Source of the DNA: Atriophallophorus winterbourni
Taxonomy: Eukaryota > Platyhelminthes > Trematoda > Plagiorchiida > Microphallidae
Direction: 5' to 3'
Length of the DNA stretch: 64,000 nt
NCBI GenBank assembly: GCA_013407085.1
Contig: JACCGJ010001299.1
Location: 1-64,000 of the forward strand
Under the pieces are notes generated by a model, which searched no databases, had not been told where the DNA came from, and saw only the letters and a program-made list of their open reading frames with translations. Position 1 is the first letter of the stretch, and every line of letters begins with the position of its first letter. Of the stretch, positions 1 to 12,324 are shown piece after piece. The translations under genes and the position numbers were made by a program.

Positions 1-779
1 GCTTGTTGCCCAGCCGGTGTCTTTTACGGCACTATTCTCATATTACCTCGCGGAATCGCCTTAGATTATCGACTATCCTGTCAAGTCGATGCAATCTCGT
101 ATGCTTTTCATTCGAATACTTATTTCTGCACACTACGTCCATTCTTAACGCGTATTCATAAGAATTAACTCTGTGCTCAAACCTTCAGAACCAGCATCGG
201 AATGTCCCTAGAAATTAATTGCGCGCAAAGAAGGATATTTTATTCTCCATCGAAACGGTCAGAAAGACTCTGTCAGCATAAATCGCAAAAAACCGACATA
301 CATTGAGCAAGACGCTTCTCATCCTACCCCTCAAAACACTTCCTCCGCTGTCCCTTATAGACTACTCGCTCAACCTATGTTAACTGACGAACAACAATAA
401 AGTGTACCTAGACCTATTGATCAACAACCCCTCTCAAAGCACATGTACCGGAGGTGAAGTGAGGTTCTACGCCCAATTTGTTTAATACATTCCGTGACAC
501 TCAAATCTAGCGTTCGTACAAATCTCACGGTGAGTTCCGTGCGCTTCTTTGTTCTACCTTGGTCTGCTCGTGCTGCTATGTTGATGGTTAGTGGATCAAA
601 ATGATAAATGACAAATTGAATTGTCACCACATCGAAGTTCAGAGATTGACATTTTTAGTGGATGACAGCATTGGACACTGAACTTTTATTTAAAATGAGT
701 TCCTCCCTTTGTCTTTTAAACTGTAACGTTTGTTATATTTTTGTACGTATCTTATACAGTTTCCTTACGCCAAGACGGA
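1..779. other. No recognisable gene; possible LINE flank
   Basis: I see no convincing coding exon, RNA gene or simple repeat here. The region lies 3' of the minus-strand LINE RT remnant that starts at 1375, so it may hold a more decayed continuation of that element, but no motif supports this. Confidence 0.4.
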
Positions 780-1375
780 GAGAGGTCATCGATTCAGGAA
801 ACAATGGAAATATGTGTGAACAAAAAAACCTTGTTTACCATTCTTTCATTTTCCAGACAATGTTCATCCTTTCCAAGCGTGGTGCCCCAGATCGAACACA
901 ATATTTTAAATGGAGTCGCATTACTAGCTTGTATAGGCGAATGCACATAGTAGGTTTTTGGCGTAACAACGCTATTCGGAATCTGAACAATTCTCTGCGC
1001 GCATTGTTTTCTGATTCAGCTCACTGCTCAGACTATTTGAATTCACTTGTAATAGTGATGTCCAGATATTTCACCTTATGAGTATCGGAGATTGTGATGT
1101 TTTTTATCGCAATCTTCAAGTTGGGTCATCTCCAAATCAGACGTTACATTTCAGCTCTTCCCCAAGTTTGGCGGCGAGTCCTATTTTTCTCTCAATGAGA
1201 TTACTTGTTCTTAATTTAAGATCAGCGTATCTCTGCTCTATGGTCATAGGATCTAAACGTCATTCGCAAGTAATAAGTAACTAACACAATGAACACAATC
1301 AAGCTTCTAGGTCGTTTACAAATGTGAGAAAGACTAGTGGACCAAGTACTGAGTCTTGAGGTTCTCCATTTAATA
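780..1375 (-). mobile_element. Decayed non-LTR retrotransposon (LINE) reverse transcriptase fragment
   Basis: Read on the minus strand, the segment starting near 1375 gives VLGPLVFLTFVNDL. This is the region between RT palm motifs of CR1/jockey-type LINEs (usual form QGSVLGPLLFLLFVNDL). Further along the minus strand several frames carry LINE-like downstream text such as NSVVTPKTYYVHSP, matching the VRPxLEY stretch that follows RT in this class. Stops and frameshifts are frequent, and the catalytic FADD box is not readable. The 139-residue plus-strand ORF at 662-1081 is most likely a shadow of this remnant. Clade assignment is inference. Confidence 0.55.
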
Positions 1376-2659
1376 TAAATTAATTATTGATCATGCTTAA
1401 CATAGCTTGGATATCCAAGAATAAGAAGTTTTACTTATTTAAATGTCTGTTTGCCAAGGGTATCGAACGGAAGTTCATTCTTCTCTACATTATCCATCCT
1501 GAACCGTTTTGTGAGTGAGAGATCAGATCCATTCTTTATATCCCCAATATGTTGTCTCATGATTAAACCTTAAAAACGAATCATTCTTTGCCTTTCGAGC
1601 CAAGATGAACGCAAACTTTACAATTGCCGGTTGAGTATTCATGCATCAGTTGTTTAAACGCGTGAAGAAAACGATAACCCATTCTATTTTTAACGAAAGT
1701 TAGCCTTGTACCTGCATTGCCTCAGTGTTTGAAACAGTCGAGTTACGAAACTGGTAGACATTGTGTATTTTAATATCTGAAACTATTCGATAATTAGGTG
1801 TTGAGACATCAAACATACCATAGAAACTTCTCTGCATTCTTACCAATGTTAAACTAGTTTCCGAATATTATTTTACTGAAATGTTATAAGGTAACATCCA
1901 AAATCTTTCAAGAAAATAATAACCGCTTTTAGCCTCAATGTGGACAATTCAATTCTTCGTTATGTCACACAGAGTTGAAATGTTAGGATATGCCCAAGAG
2001 CAACCTCGACTTATCAGTCTGCTCAAAGAATCTGTTGTCCACCCGACGTTCCAACGTTCCCTCAGTTGGTTGTGCCAATCATAAACGCCGCCTGCTTCAG
2101 TCATCAGTGGAAAACCGGAATACTTTATTATCAATCGTTACGTATGCAAGTTGTGGTCATTATAGAGTGATTAATGGTTTTATATGGTAAATTCAATTTA
2201 AAACCAAATGTAATAGCCAAAACGTTATTTGACTAAAGTAATACAGTGAAAAACGTGTCATCGAATGCAGTCAACATGCTCACGTCTGTATTCCTCATTC
2301 GCTCGTCGATCCCGCTTCACCATCATGCCCTAAGCAACTCGATTCTAACAGGCAGACATGTTCCGGGCTTGAGTTCATTTTATTCGAGTTGTGTTGGACT
2401 TGCAATATGACGTTTCCGTAGAGAGTGCCTTTTTCGTTTCAATACAGTTGAAAATCATTGCGCGGCTTGTTTGCGTAAATACTTGTCCGGTGGAATTTCC
2501 GTTCTGAGATATTTTGAATCAGGAATTTTGTTTTGATTAGTGATTGGTGGTCAATTATTTTTGCATTTTTCCTAAGACTAATTAACCATAACACAACCCC
2601 TCATTTCCGTGGTTTTTAATTAGATATTTATACTTTTTTTGAAATCTACTTAAGAAACA
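1376..2659. other. No recognisable feature
   Basis: AT-rich DNA with only short ORFs on both strands. No family motif, splice-flanked exon or repeat was recognised. Confidence 0.4.
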
Positions 2660-2863
2660 GTTATAATGTTATATAGGGTTCTTACAAAGAACCACGATGT
2701 TCAAATACAGAATCACAAAGTTATTTTTGGCTAAGCGCTCGAGGCGCATATAAAAGACCAAAGTATTGTGGTGCTCACATCGTGGTTCTTTGTTAGAACC
2801 CTATATAACAGTAACATACAAGTTTAATTTTGTTTACCGCTTTTTCACTGTTTCAGGGCTCAC
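2660..2863. repeat. Head-to-head pair of family A ribozyme repeats (palindrome)
   Basis: A minus-oriented partial family A unit (2660 to about 2777) meets a plus-oriented unit (from 2778). The 32-base arms at 2668-2699 and 2778-2809 are reverse complements with a single mismatch, separated by a 78-base spacer holding the GCGC-type hairpin and the gtggtgctcac end of the unit. Transcribed together they would form a long hairpin. The plus unit continues until the LINE insertion at about 2864. Confidence 0.8.
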
Positions 2864-3193
2864 CCCGTAACGTTGCACCTTCACCAAACTTGAATATATT
2901 CAAATCGAACTTGGACAACTTCATGTCGACCAATCCAAACATTGAAACAATATATTCTGCATCATAAAGCTTTGAACCCATGCATCGAAATATATATACA
3001 TACATATTTACCCTATCAAACCGGTTGAAAACTATTTCTGCTCTATGTATTTTTACGTGATTCCTGAACTAATCAGTAGGTAAACAAATCCCGTTTTACT
3101 ATCTATGTTTTTTGTAATTCGCATATTATTCTATGGTTTTTGTAAAGCTATGTGCTTTTTAGACCATTAAATTGAATTGAATTGAATTGAATT
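2864..3193 (+). mobile_element. 5'-truncated CR1-like LINE 3' end inserted in a family A repeat
   Basis: The first about 105 bases encode the last residues of a LINE ORF (read as NVAPSPNLNIFKSNL, then MSTNPNIETIYSAS and a TAA at about 2966). A 3' UTR of about 225 bases follows and ends in repeats of attga/ttgaa. The same tail occurs at 57735-57990 (+) and, reversed, at 36270-36500 (-). It splits a family A repeat: the left part stops at ggctcac and the right part resumes with the expected tgaacctgatcttactg. The C-terminal text and the microsatellite-like 3' end fit CR1-type elements. Confidence 0.75.
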
Positions 3194-3292
3194 GAACCTG
3201 ATCTTACTGTCTCCACCTGATGACGGCAAACAGCCAGAAACCGGTAGTGGTGTGTAAGGGATGGGGATGTGAGCACCACAAAACATTAGTTA
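3194..3292 (+). repeat. Family A ribozyme repeat, right part
   Basis: This is the continuation of the family A unit interrupted by the LINE at 2864-3193. It runs from the gaacctgatcttactg segment through the hammerhead-like core to the gtgagcaccacaa end typical of the unit. Confidence 0.8.
3213..3250 (+). ncRNA. Hammerhead-like self-cleaving ribozyme motif, family A
   Basis: Elements in order: CCAC (3213-3216), CTGATGA (3217-3223), CGGCAAACAGCCA (3224-3236), GAAA (3237-3240), CCGGTA (3241-3246), GTGG (3247-3250). CCAC pairs with GTGG as helix I, GGC with GCC as helix II, and ACC with GGU as a loopless helix III. The predicted cut follows GGUA. The base pair that should close helix II next to the core is C opposite A, unlike the canonical G-C, so activity is uncertain. 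Unlike a random match, the same arrangement recurs in at least four other copies. Confidence 0.6.
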
Positions 3293-6225
3293 TATTGTTA
3301 TTTAATTTTAAAAAATTATAACTTGTTATTGCGAAAAATATACGCAAGTTGTTCCGTTCAGCTCAAATAACGACTTGCTATACAGTTTGATCGCTGCGAA
3401 TCCAGTCAACACCTGCGATGCACAAATATTAATAGGTCTTTTCACGTTTCCCTGAAAATGAATCGGATAGAAAAAAATTTCTCTGTGTTTCTTCTAGAGT
3501 ACGGCCAATGAATGCTGAACTATCTTGCAAATCTTGCAAATTCTTTGCTCGCGATCAATCCTTACACCCAAAACTTGTCAATGATACCATTTCGAATAAT
3601 ACTTACTTGCGAAGAGTGAGCAGTACGTCCAAAATGTCGAATATTTCGTTTCCCTGTTATGCGATTTTCGCCGTGCCTCGACGTCTCGAGTCGAAAATGT
3701 GAGTTGATAGTTTAGTCACTCACACAACTTCAGAAAATATTCGTTTCATTTTTCAATGCACCTCCAGCACGAAACAAATAAACATATTTCACTCGCTAAG
3801 ACATATTGCAATATTAAGCATAAACCCGAATTTGTTTTGGACAACCCCAGAAATTTGTTCTATTTTTATATCAGATTTGCATCTTTAAACATGATATTCT
3901 ATCCCTAATCACTGCTGATGGTTATCATCGTTTTCGGATTCTGTGGGTTTGCTGTGCAAATTTGACGCTCATATTTTCAAATTTATATATCCGTTTAACT
4001 GGTTCCAGGCTGCCAGCCTTTCCATTTTCATGTCAGGAAATGATCAGGAATGATCTCCATCTCGGATTTGTTTCAACATAAGTTATCATTTCGCGTGACA
4101 GTACTTCTTTTCAATTACTCGACGGTCTCCAGCTAATGATCTTAAGATAGATGGACTGAGCTACCCTCATTCAAGATTGAAAGGAAAGTGTTATTATTAA
4201 TCTTTGAATGCAGCTGTTGTGTGGCACACGCAAACATTTGCCCCTTAACGCTCATATCAGTCTTTTCTTAATTTATAGAGGTCATCCACACCTCGGAACT
4301 AACAATTTTGTTTACACAAAACTGATTTCTCTGTAGGCTCTCGTGCACGACCAAATTGCTTCTTATTCCGGATAACTGAATAAACTCTGTTAACGAAGTC
4401 GCATAGGTGAATGCAATATTCCTGGATTTCTTGACGGCACCATGACACTCTTTAATGTGAAATCACTTTGTGTTGGTCTACCGTAACTGTACTATATTGA
4501 GTATTTTATTTGCAACAGCTTTCTCGGTGTGCATGTACTCAGGACGATCTGCCACAAAGCTCTGATTTTAGTCCAACAATTTTCATTATTTTTATCAATC
4601 AAATCAGAGAATTACAGTTCCACCTATTTGTTGATGGTGTTGAAATGTGTCGCCTTTGAAATTATTTACTTCACAGGGTGAATTAAACCGAACTTTTACT
4701 TTGTTTTTGCTAGGACTACAAGTGAACACATCTTCTCAAGAGCGCAAAACGTATGGGAGTGGTACACCTTTAAAGTTTACAGATATGGGTTCTTGAGATT
4801 GACCCTAGAAAAAAGTCTGCAGTTCATCAATATGATTATTCAATAATATATTAAGTGTTAAAAAAATTGTAACGCAAATGCTGAATGTCGAGAAACAAGA
4901 GTTCAAAGCCTCTATCTCTTAGTTATTAGAATTGTAATTCAATACCTCTAACTTTTTAGTATCAAACTGTAGCACATTTCCAATAAGATCGCATTCTAAC
5001 TCGGTGAGCTTGAGAGTTACTTAGAAGTATTATGAAACTACAGGCTTTGAGTATGCTGCTGCGAAAATTACAGGACAATATTGCTGGGTACGATCAACTT
5101 ATTGTAAACATTTCAAAGGTTTCAAAGTTTTCTTTGATTTTCCGTGCTGTTGTGTCACATGAAAATGAACTCCGCAGAATGCTAACTTAGTGGCAACACG
5201 CGTTCAAAAGTTCTCCGTCACATGCTGGAAAATGGCGTTAAAATGATCCGCTCAATATTAAAAAATTCGATTACTTCCCGATCATTCTTGCTTCTCTGAC
5301 ATTCAATTTGAAACTGTTGGATTAATTTAATTTTAACGTGGTTTTAATTACATTATTAACTCGGTGACAAATATATGTGCTTATCAACGACATTTGGACA
5401 CAAACTTTGTTTAAATCATTGATAGCCTCGAGTTTACATGTGGACGTAGCAAGTACCATTCCTATGAGTTGTGAAGCACAATTTCATCCATCTTTGTACT
5501 GATAATTCGAATACTACCTTGATGTTCACTTCATCCATACCTTCACATACCACCAGAGTGCCAATAGCTTAATCGAACGATTTCTTATAAAATCTCGAAA
5601 CATCCTTCATGATCGGTTGGATTTCGGATACTTGCCCTTACAAATATTATGATTGATTTTTGCGTGGCAATCGAAAAAGAACTCGATTGATACCCAGCTG
5701 GTCTCCCATACTGCAACTATATCCATCTTTCATAAGATGTCGTATAATCAAACGTTTCCGTTCTAACTACAAGCTTTGAAGGTTTGCGACTTCGTGTATA
5801 AGCAGCCAAACAGAAACAAGCACGCAGCAACCTTAGCTCTACTGTTTCTCCTTTGAGTTAATTCGCAAGCCTACTTGTGTTTGTGTATTTGAATTCGTAT
5901 CTCGTTAGAACAACTCTCTATCGCTTGGCTTGTAGATGTTTCATCAACCCAACCTATGTAAACACGCAATAGCCCAACTGTTGACAGCCAGATGTCATCA
6001 ATAAGGAGTACTAGCCCACTAACGTGCTCATCCAATGAAAATGCTTTATTTCCAGATGCACGAAGTTGCGCCTCTTTAACACAGTCAATGACTTTCTACC
6101 AGTCTAAGTATACAGCCGAAAACCTTACCAGACCTGGATTCTAACCCACATTCTAACGTTTCTCGCATTTTAACTCTAGAGAATTTATGTAGTGTCATTT
6201 GGTGTACTGGATATCATGTATTTGT
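3293..6225. other. No recognisable feature
   Basis: AT-rich sequence with no ORF above about 64 codons and no motif I can assign. Decayed repeats beyond recognition are likely. Confidence 0.4.
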
Positions 6226-6285
6226 TAATAATATGTATAATATTATAATGTATAATAATAATGTATAATATGTACATTTTAACGT
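6226..6285. repeat. AT-rich imperfect tandem repeat (taata/gtataat)
   Basis: The stretch is built from variants of gtataat and taataata, such as tgtataataataatgtataa. It is a low-complexity, expandable tract. Confidence 0.6.
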
Positions 6286-7514
6286 ACATCAATCAAGACA
6301 TCGTTTCGTCAAAACTCTACCAAGGTCAAATAATATATTTTAAATTTAACGTTCTTCGAATTTTGCAGGCAAAATCTAATTTTTATTTTGGTACTACACT
6401 TCCGTGGCTCAATTGACACCTGACAACACATTTTACATTCGCATCATCTTTATTCGTATTGTGTATAATGTTGTTGACTATGGACTCCACTTCAATTTAG
6501 CTATTTCCAAAATTTTTGTTTCGTTAAAAATGGAAACATTTTTCGACTGATTATGAAAAGTAACATGGACTTCAGATGAACATTTGTCAAAATTTATAAA
6601 ATAGATCTTAGGACAGCAAGTGGTTTTTTAAATTATTATATGACTGGATATAAAGAATCACCCAAAATTAGTCTTGTGATTGAATATTTACCTCCGTTTA
6701 ATTGGAACAATGGATAATTGATGGATTATGTTCCCGGTAAATGTTGAGTAGCCGTTTCGTTGATGTAACCGCATATTTTGGTTTATAAATAAAATAACTT
6801 TGCAAAGTCTAACTATTCTACGGTTTGAGTTTCTTATTCTTTTACACTGTGCGAGCGTGGAAACAAAAAAACATTGCAGTGTGCATTTCTTTCTTGTTAC
6901 TACTCATCAGTAGTACATTTTTCAAAATGTTCGTATATATTATCACCCGATTTACAATTGAAAGCACAGAATCCTAGCTTCACTTTTGCCTTACTTCATC
7001 AGTTGTGCATATCCCCCAACTTAGTGCCCGCGATACAATGGGCCGTTTGTCGTTAGATTTACTTAGAGTCACTCCTCGTATTTCATACAAATGATCAGAA
7101 GCAGCATGTTTTCTATTACAAGGCGGAACTCTTACCGATATGTTTCGATCTTCAGTCACATGTTTAATCAGTATAGGCTGAAAATAATCGTTTCACCAAT
7201 AAATAATCAGCTTAAATTGATTGGTTCTTTCAGCGTAGATACTGAGAATTTCCAGCCGATTTCTATTACCTCATTCGAAAATTCAGTCTTCGAAAACTTT
7301 CTGATTCCAATTGCCGTAACTTTAGTTTACGAAAACATATTTTCTATTCCCTCATCAGTCCTCGTGATTGAAAGTCTCGCTGTTTATTTTCGGTTTTTAC
7401 CACACAATGCGCTATGGATGACTTGATTTAACCAGCAGGATAAGATGTGTTGGTGCCCTGTAATACCTGGATACGCAGGTGGGGATGTGGATTGTTCATG
7501 TTTCTCTAAATTTG
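6286..7514. other. No recognisable feature
   Basis: It contains a 111-codon plus-strand ORF at 7091-7426, but its product (rich in I, F and S) has no recognisable motif and no clear splice context. I treat it as chance. Confidence 0.35.
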
Positions 7515-7590
7515 CAAAAGCGATGGAATTCGAACCTTTATCGTTCAATTAAAAAGTTGATGGTCAACTCAGCTACACTACCGCGGACAA
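7515..7590 (-). repeat. tRNA-like sequence, possible SINE head (Lys-UUU-like)
   Basis: On the minus strand a B box GGTTCGAATTCC (7525-7536) follows an A-box-like TAGTGTAGCTGAG (7568-7580) at about tRNA spacing. Between them lies an anticodon-arm-like segment, TCAA-CTTTTTAA-TTGA, whose loop contains TTT and is one base longer than a normal tRNA loop. The T-arm stem and acceptor stem do not pair properly, so this is not a working tRNA gene. A tRNA-derived SINE or tRNA pseudogene is the best reading. Confidence 0.4.
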
Positions 7591-10500
7591 GCGAGATAGT
7601 GGAGACCATTTTGACTACCTTTCGTGAGATGAGCGTTTTCTGAAAAGGATTTCACTGAAATCATTTTATATAGTGGACTTCAACTGCAATACATTTTTTG
7701 TTTCCTCGTTCAATATCCTTTGAACCAATTCCAGAGATTTCCACTTAAATTTTGATTCACGAGACAATTGGAAATTTAGATAACACTGTATACAATCTTT
7801 ACACAGGTATCAAATATCTTCAACCATTCCGCAAAATTGAACATGATGATATTTCAATTTGAATTAATAATGCGCCAAATCGGTTTATTTAATTAGGCGG
7901 AATTTCATTCAACTGGTCGTATTGATTCCCAACTTCTAATTTCCAACGCTAACTGACCCTGAGGCAATTCAACCCACTTCTCCCGCGTTTCAACTGATTA
8001 TCGCCCACAAAATTGAATAACGAAAGACATCCACGTCACTTATTTGACTGTCAACGGTTTCTGGGCAACCGAATGTCACTCGGTTGCCGACACGGTTTAA
8101 TAACTGATAATCCTTCGCGTCATGGTCTGACGCGGATTTCAATTTGCAAAATTTAAATGAAATGGAAAAGCGGAGATTCAAAAATGCGGAATTAATACGC
8201 AAGCAGGCTAATATTAAATAAATAATCGAACGGGTTTTAGCCTGGGCGTATGGGAAAAGTGTTTACCCATCGATTTCATTTTTTGTTTCTCAAACAATCA
8301 AATTAAAGTCAAATCAATAGCACGTAACGCTTGTGACTCCTAGAGATTCCATGTCTATCTAGAGTAAATAAAGTAGGCTTCGTTTAATCTATTTGAAATA
8401 TGGTGAAAGCTTATTTCTTCACTCCAGAACTAGTTTCTTTCCCTCCTTCTATCATGAGTTGTACCTTCTTTCAAAATATCGATTGCTAGAGAAAACAAAC
8501 TTAGAAACAAAATGTAATAAACCGCAAATTGGACGTTACGCGGGTCTTGTTAGACCAATAGCGAATATCTTTTACAGAGCTTGTAAATCCACAGGCACGT
8601 TCTAAAGCGCTACGTTCACGCGCTTGGTCAAATATGACCCCGGTATTTTCGATGGAACGTGACACTTTTCTTGAAAGGTCAACTCAGGTTATCATTGATA
8701 TTTGTCATCGGTCACATCCTGAACCCCTCTTATCAATGATTCTCGTTTGTAGGTCATTAAATTCAAGTGAATACAACTTGTTTATGAACAGCGTGCTATT
8801 CTTTCATCCTTGCCAGAGCTAATATTCAACTGAGTGTGAAATAATCTGAACTATGTTTTACCAGTTGAAATGTTTTTAGTTGTACTTTCAACACATCTAC
8901 ACTACATCTGGTTTATAGACCAGTTCAATCGGATTTAATCCTTATTAAACACAGCTTTTCTTTCTCTGATGCATCTATTTTCTCCTCCGGTCAGGCTGTA
9001 TAACTCGCATTCACATATTGGAAATAGATATTACAAATGATTACCAAAACTGCCATTGCTTCTTATTTTCTTCGCGCGTTTGTTCCTTATGAAACTACTC
9101 ACCGTCAGACGTTGTGCAATTATCTAGTGAAACGATTTTCAGAAACAACCTGTGGTTATATTTATGTTAGTAATTCCACCCTACAACCCGTTTATATAAT
9201 TTACGTAATGCAACTTATCACGATATTTATCCTAACAAATCTTCTTTATCATACCGCGACAATTCATGATATTTTTTAACTACAAATCTGTCGATCAACA
9301 CAAGGCTCCAATTTATATCGTTTTCGTCCATATAAGAATATCCTATGGTGTTTTATAGCGCTGTAAGTTCATTTTACTGTAGATTCTTGAATGTTCAATC
9401 CTGAAATCAAACTCTCATTTCCATGAAAGTTTCTCATTTGCAATTTCGGTACTCAATATTGATTTTCAAAATGTCGCACGTGAGCAAACCAAAAACCTCT
9501 CGGTCGTTTTTTCAAACAATTCCACACTGGCCTTTTTTAATGCATAGAACAAGGTGAAACACTTTATCGGTCGAAAACTTGTTCCCCTCACCTTTCGACC
9601 GATTGATAAGAAGTACAGATTGCGTAAGTGTTGCGTTTTAATGTTCGCGTGTCGTTCTGGGATGTATTAACCGATTGCGTAATACTTGATTAGTGTATGA
9701 GTATTATCGTATAGGGTTTTGGATATCTCCACGTGGATAACCCCATTTTATTAATATACCGAGATGGTGTGTAAAAATAAAACAACTTGAGTTAGAAAAA
9801 TTGGAATCGGTCATTATTGATTTGCTAACTTGAATATATCTGTAAAATTGAGGTTTTTATTTGAAACCAACGTGATATTGAATTATAGTGTCGGGGATGT
9901 GAGCAATGCAATTCATCCTCTGGCATTGCGGTCAAAATCAGGTTACTTACCAAAGCGACACACTTAATAATAATAATTCCGAAACAGCTGGATGATTATG
10001 GGAAAGGCTAAAAGATATTCCCGGTAGATATCGGTAGGCAAAGAGCAACAAATCACCTGAGATGGATCCCACGTCTGCGAAAATTGTCCACTATCGCCTT
10101 TTTAGTATCAAACACCAGGAATAGGGTTACATTCTACAATATATGTATACCTAGAATTCCGTTTAACCAATGGCAACGAATTCAATAGGCAGGTCGTCCG
10201 CGTATGGTTCCGGTGACATTAGCAAGCAGTCATTTGTTCCTCAATCTACGGCCTTTCGGTTTGCACACCTAAGTATTTCTTATTATTCAGACCGCTGGAG
10301 TTCGCACGGCGTTGGTTTCTCCGCCTTGTTCAGCACGAAGAGGTAGGTGTGATGATTATGTCGAAAATTATTTTTCAGGCGATTCTCTGTACCAATATTA
10401 CATTCTAATGTGACCAGATATCAGGGTTTACTACATTTTTCCATTGATGCGCACATATGAGAAGCTGATTAGATTGCATGAGCGCTTTAAGCAATTTAAA

Positions 10501-10679
10501 ACAGCTCCGATTTGAAGATTCTATGAATTAATGAGAGGCGAGAAAAAGAAAATTTTCGTGATTTCATACGATTACCTGCTTGACCCGAAATATCCTGTTT
10601 TATATCAATGTGTTTCGTTGTACGGACGATATATGAATGTAGCTTAAAATTCAAACATCTGTGACTTTAATTTTATTTT
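7591..10679. other. No recognisable gene; one family A scrap near 9895
   Basis: Short ORFs only. Around 9893-9908 the text tcggggatgtgagcaa resembles the end of a family A unit, but the match is too short to be sure. Nothing else could be assigned. Confidence 0.35.
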
Positions 10680-11300
10680 TTGCTCACTTGCGATCCACAA
10701 CTAGTTTTTTGACTAATTGCTGTCATCAATTAGAGCTTAAGTTTAGTGAGCCTTAAAACAACAGAACAGTTATAAGCAATGTTATCATTGAAAGCTGCTG
10801 TTAAGCAGATTAGCATAGGATGACAGATCAACAAAGTGCAACGAAGGATGCATATCAGATCAATGGTAATGACTAGTTTGAGAAGTGCTCACATAGACTG
10901 CACATAAATCAGTAACCGTTTGCGACTAGTTGCCGTCATCAGCAGGACAAAATAAGATTGGTTCAGGGAGAATTGAAACAACAGTAGAGGTAAACAAAGT
11001 AACAATTGAATGCCGTTGGTTCTTACAGTGAACCACGTCTATCAACCAAAGATCTACAACGCTCAAGAAGATTAAAATGTTCGTGTATTGTGGTACTCAC
11101 ACATACACACCCATCGCTTACACACCACTACCGGTTTCTGACTGTTTGCCGTCATCAGGTGGAGACAGTAAGATCAGGTTCAGTGAGCCTTGACTCAGAG
11201 GTAAAGTGGTAAACAAAGTTATACTTGTATGCCACCGTTGAATAGGGTTCGCACAACGTACCGCGTTGTTCAACTACAGAATCGCGCAACGAACAAATAG
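10680..11300 (-). repeat. Old tandem array of about three family A repeats
   Basis: Three successive minus-oriented units start at tgctcac or actcac landmarks near 10681, 10886 and 11095, about 205 bases apart. Each then shows a remnant of the CCGGTTTC...CATCAG core, a copy of ttcagtgagccttga, and a gtaaacaaagtta-like segment. Divergence rises from the third unit to the first. The third unit keeps the best ribozyme core (11125-11162). The tandem arrangement is what reverse transcription of a multimeric or circular RNA would give, but unequal crossover is also possible. Confidence 0.65.
11125..11162 (-). ncRNA. Hammerhead-like ribozyme motif, family A, minus strand
   Basis: Read on the minus strand: CCAC, CTGATGA, CGGCAAACAGTCA, GAAA, CCGGTA, GTGG. 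Helix I (CCAC/GTGG) is intact. Helix II is weakened by a C-to-T change in the GCC strand, leaving a G-U wobble. The core boxes are unchanged. Confidence 0.5.
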
Positions 11301-12324
11301 TCCACTATCTATCTACTACTTCAAAACTCGCTGAACCTGCTTTGCTGGAGTATAACGGATATAAGCGACAAAAATGTCAATATTTATCTGAATGTCGAAA
11401 CTTTAATTAGAAATCACCTATTGTATCTACTGGCAAAAATGCGTTCCAGACAACTGAAATTAATAGTAATGATCTCTGTGAAGGTTAAAACGCACGAAAA
11501 TCACACTGTACCTGATAAAAAAATTCCGGTACTGAATGATTTGATAAGCTATTGACTAATTTAGAATCAACATTCTTGCTGGCTATTTGAGTATACAAGT
11601 TTTGAAGGTGTAAATAGGAATCCACACTGCGTGTTTATCTCAGTGTTTCAGCTAGCTGTCACTACAAATCGCCTCGTACGATAACATCATTATCAGTTAT
11701 TACTAACTTGAACCCCTAAATTTTGCTCAATTTTATTTAATGGTCAAATCAACTTGGGAATATAATCCTGAGTATTGAGTTCGTTATAACAACCCACTTT
11801 CTTATAACAAAACTTGAGACCAAGTGAACTTGTTGGATTTAAATGGGGAATTTGATACAAATGCGCTTATGTTGTGTGTATGTGCGCGTGTGTTTGCTTC
11901 TTCGCATCGCGTGTTCGCGCGTCTGACTGAGTTTTCAAGAACACAAAACCATCTCATTTTTCCAAGTGGGTTGAATGGAAGTGATTCGGTCGTGTTCATC
12001 GGCACGTACCATCGAGACCACAAATTTGGCAGCGGACAGGCTTGGTTTACTGGGCCAAAGCATGCTTTACCGGAGAATAGATCGCGTGATTACTCACGTG
12101 ATTTTCAGAGAATTGTAATCGATTTTCAAATGGAATCCCGGGAATAAGTTAGGCGCGGTTAATTCGAATTTCAAAGGGTTGAAGAACTACGCCACGCTCG
12201 TGTAACTTCTGGGTAAAGTGTTGCATTGGCGAAGTGCAAAATGAAATATTCACTATACAGTCGACGATCTTCAATGTTGGTTTTCTGTGAACTAGAAATA
12301 CAGTACCCTGTAAGCTCAATTATC
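11301..12324. other. No recognisable feature
   Basis: A plus-strand 107-codon ORF at 11824-12147 overlaps a minus-strand ORF. Neither has a recognisable motif. Confidence 0.35.

Noticed and set aside
662..1081. 139-codon plus-strand ORF
   Set aside because: It overlaps a minus-strand LINE RT remnant whose motifs are readable, and its own product has no family signature.
7091..7426. 111-codon plus-strand ORF
   Set aside because: Composition follows the AT-rich background, with no motif, no signal peptide pattern and no splice signals.
11824..12147. 107-codon plus-strand ORF
   Set aside because: Sequence looks like a chance open frame in a stop-poor stretch, and nothing links it to a gene.
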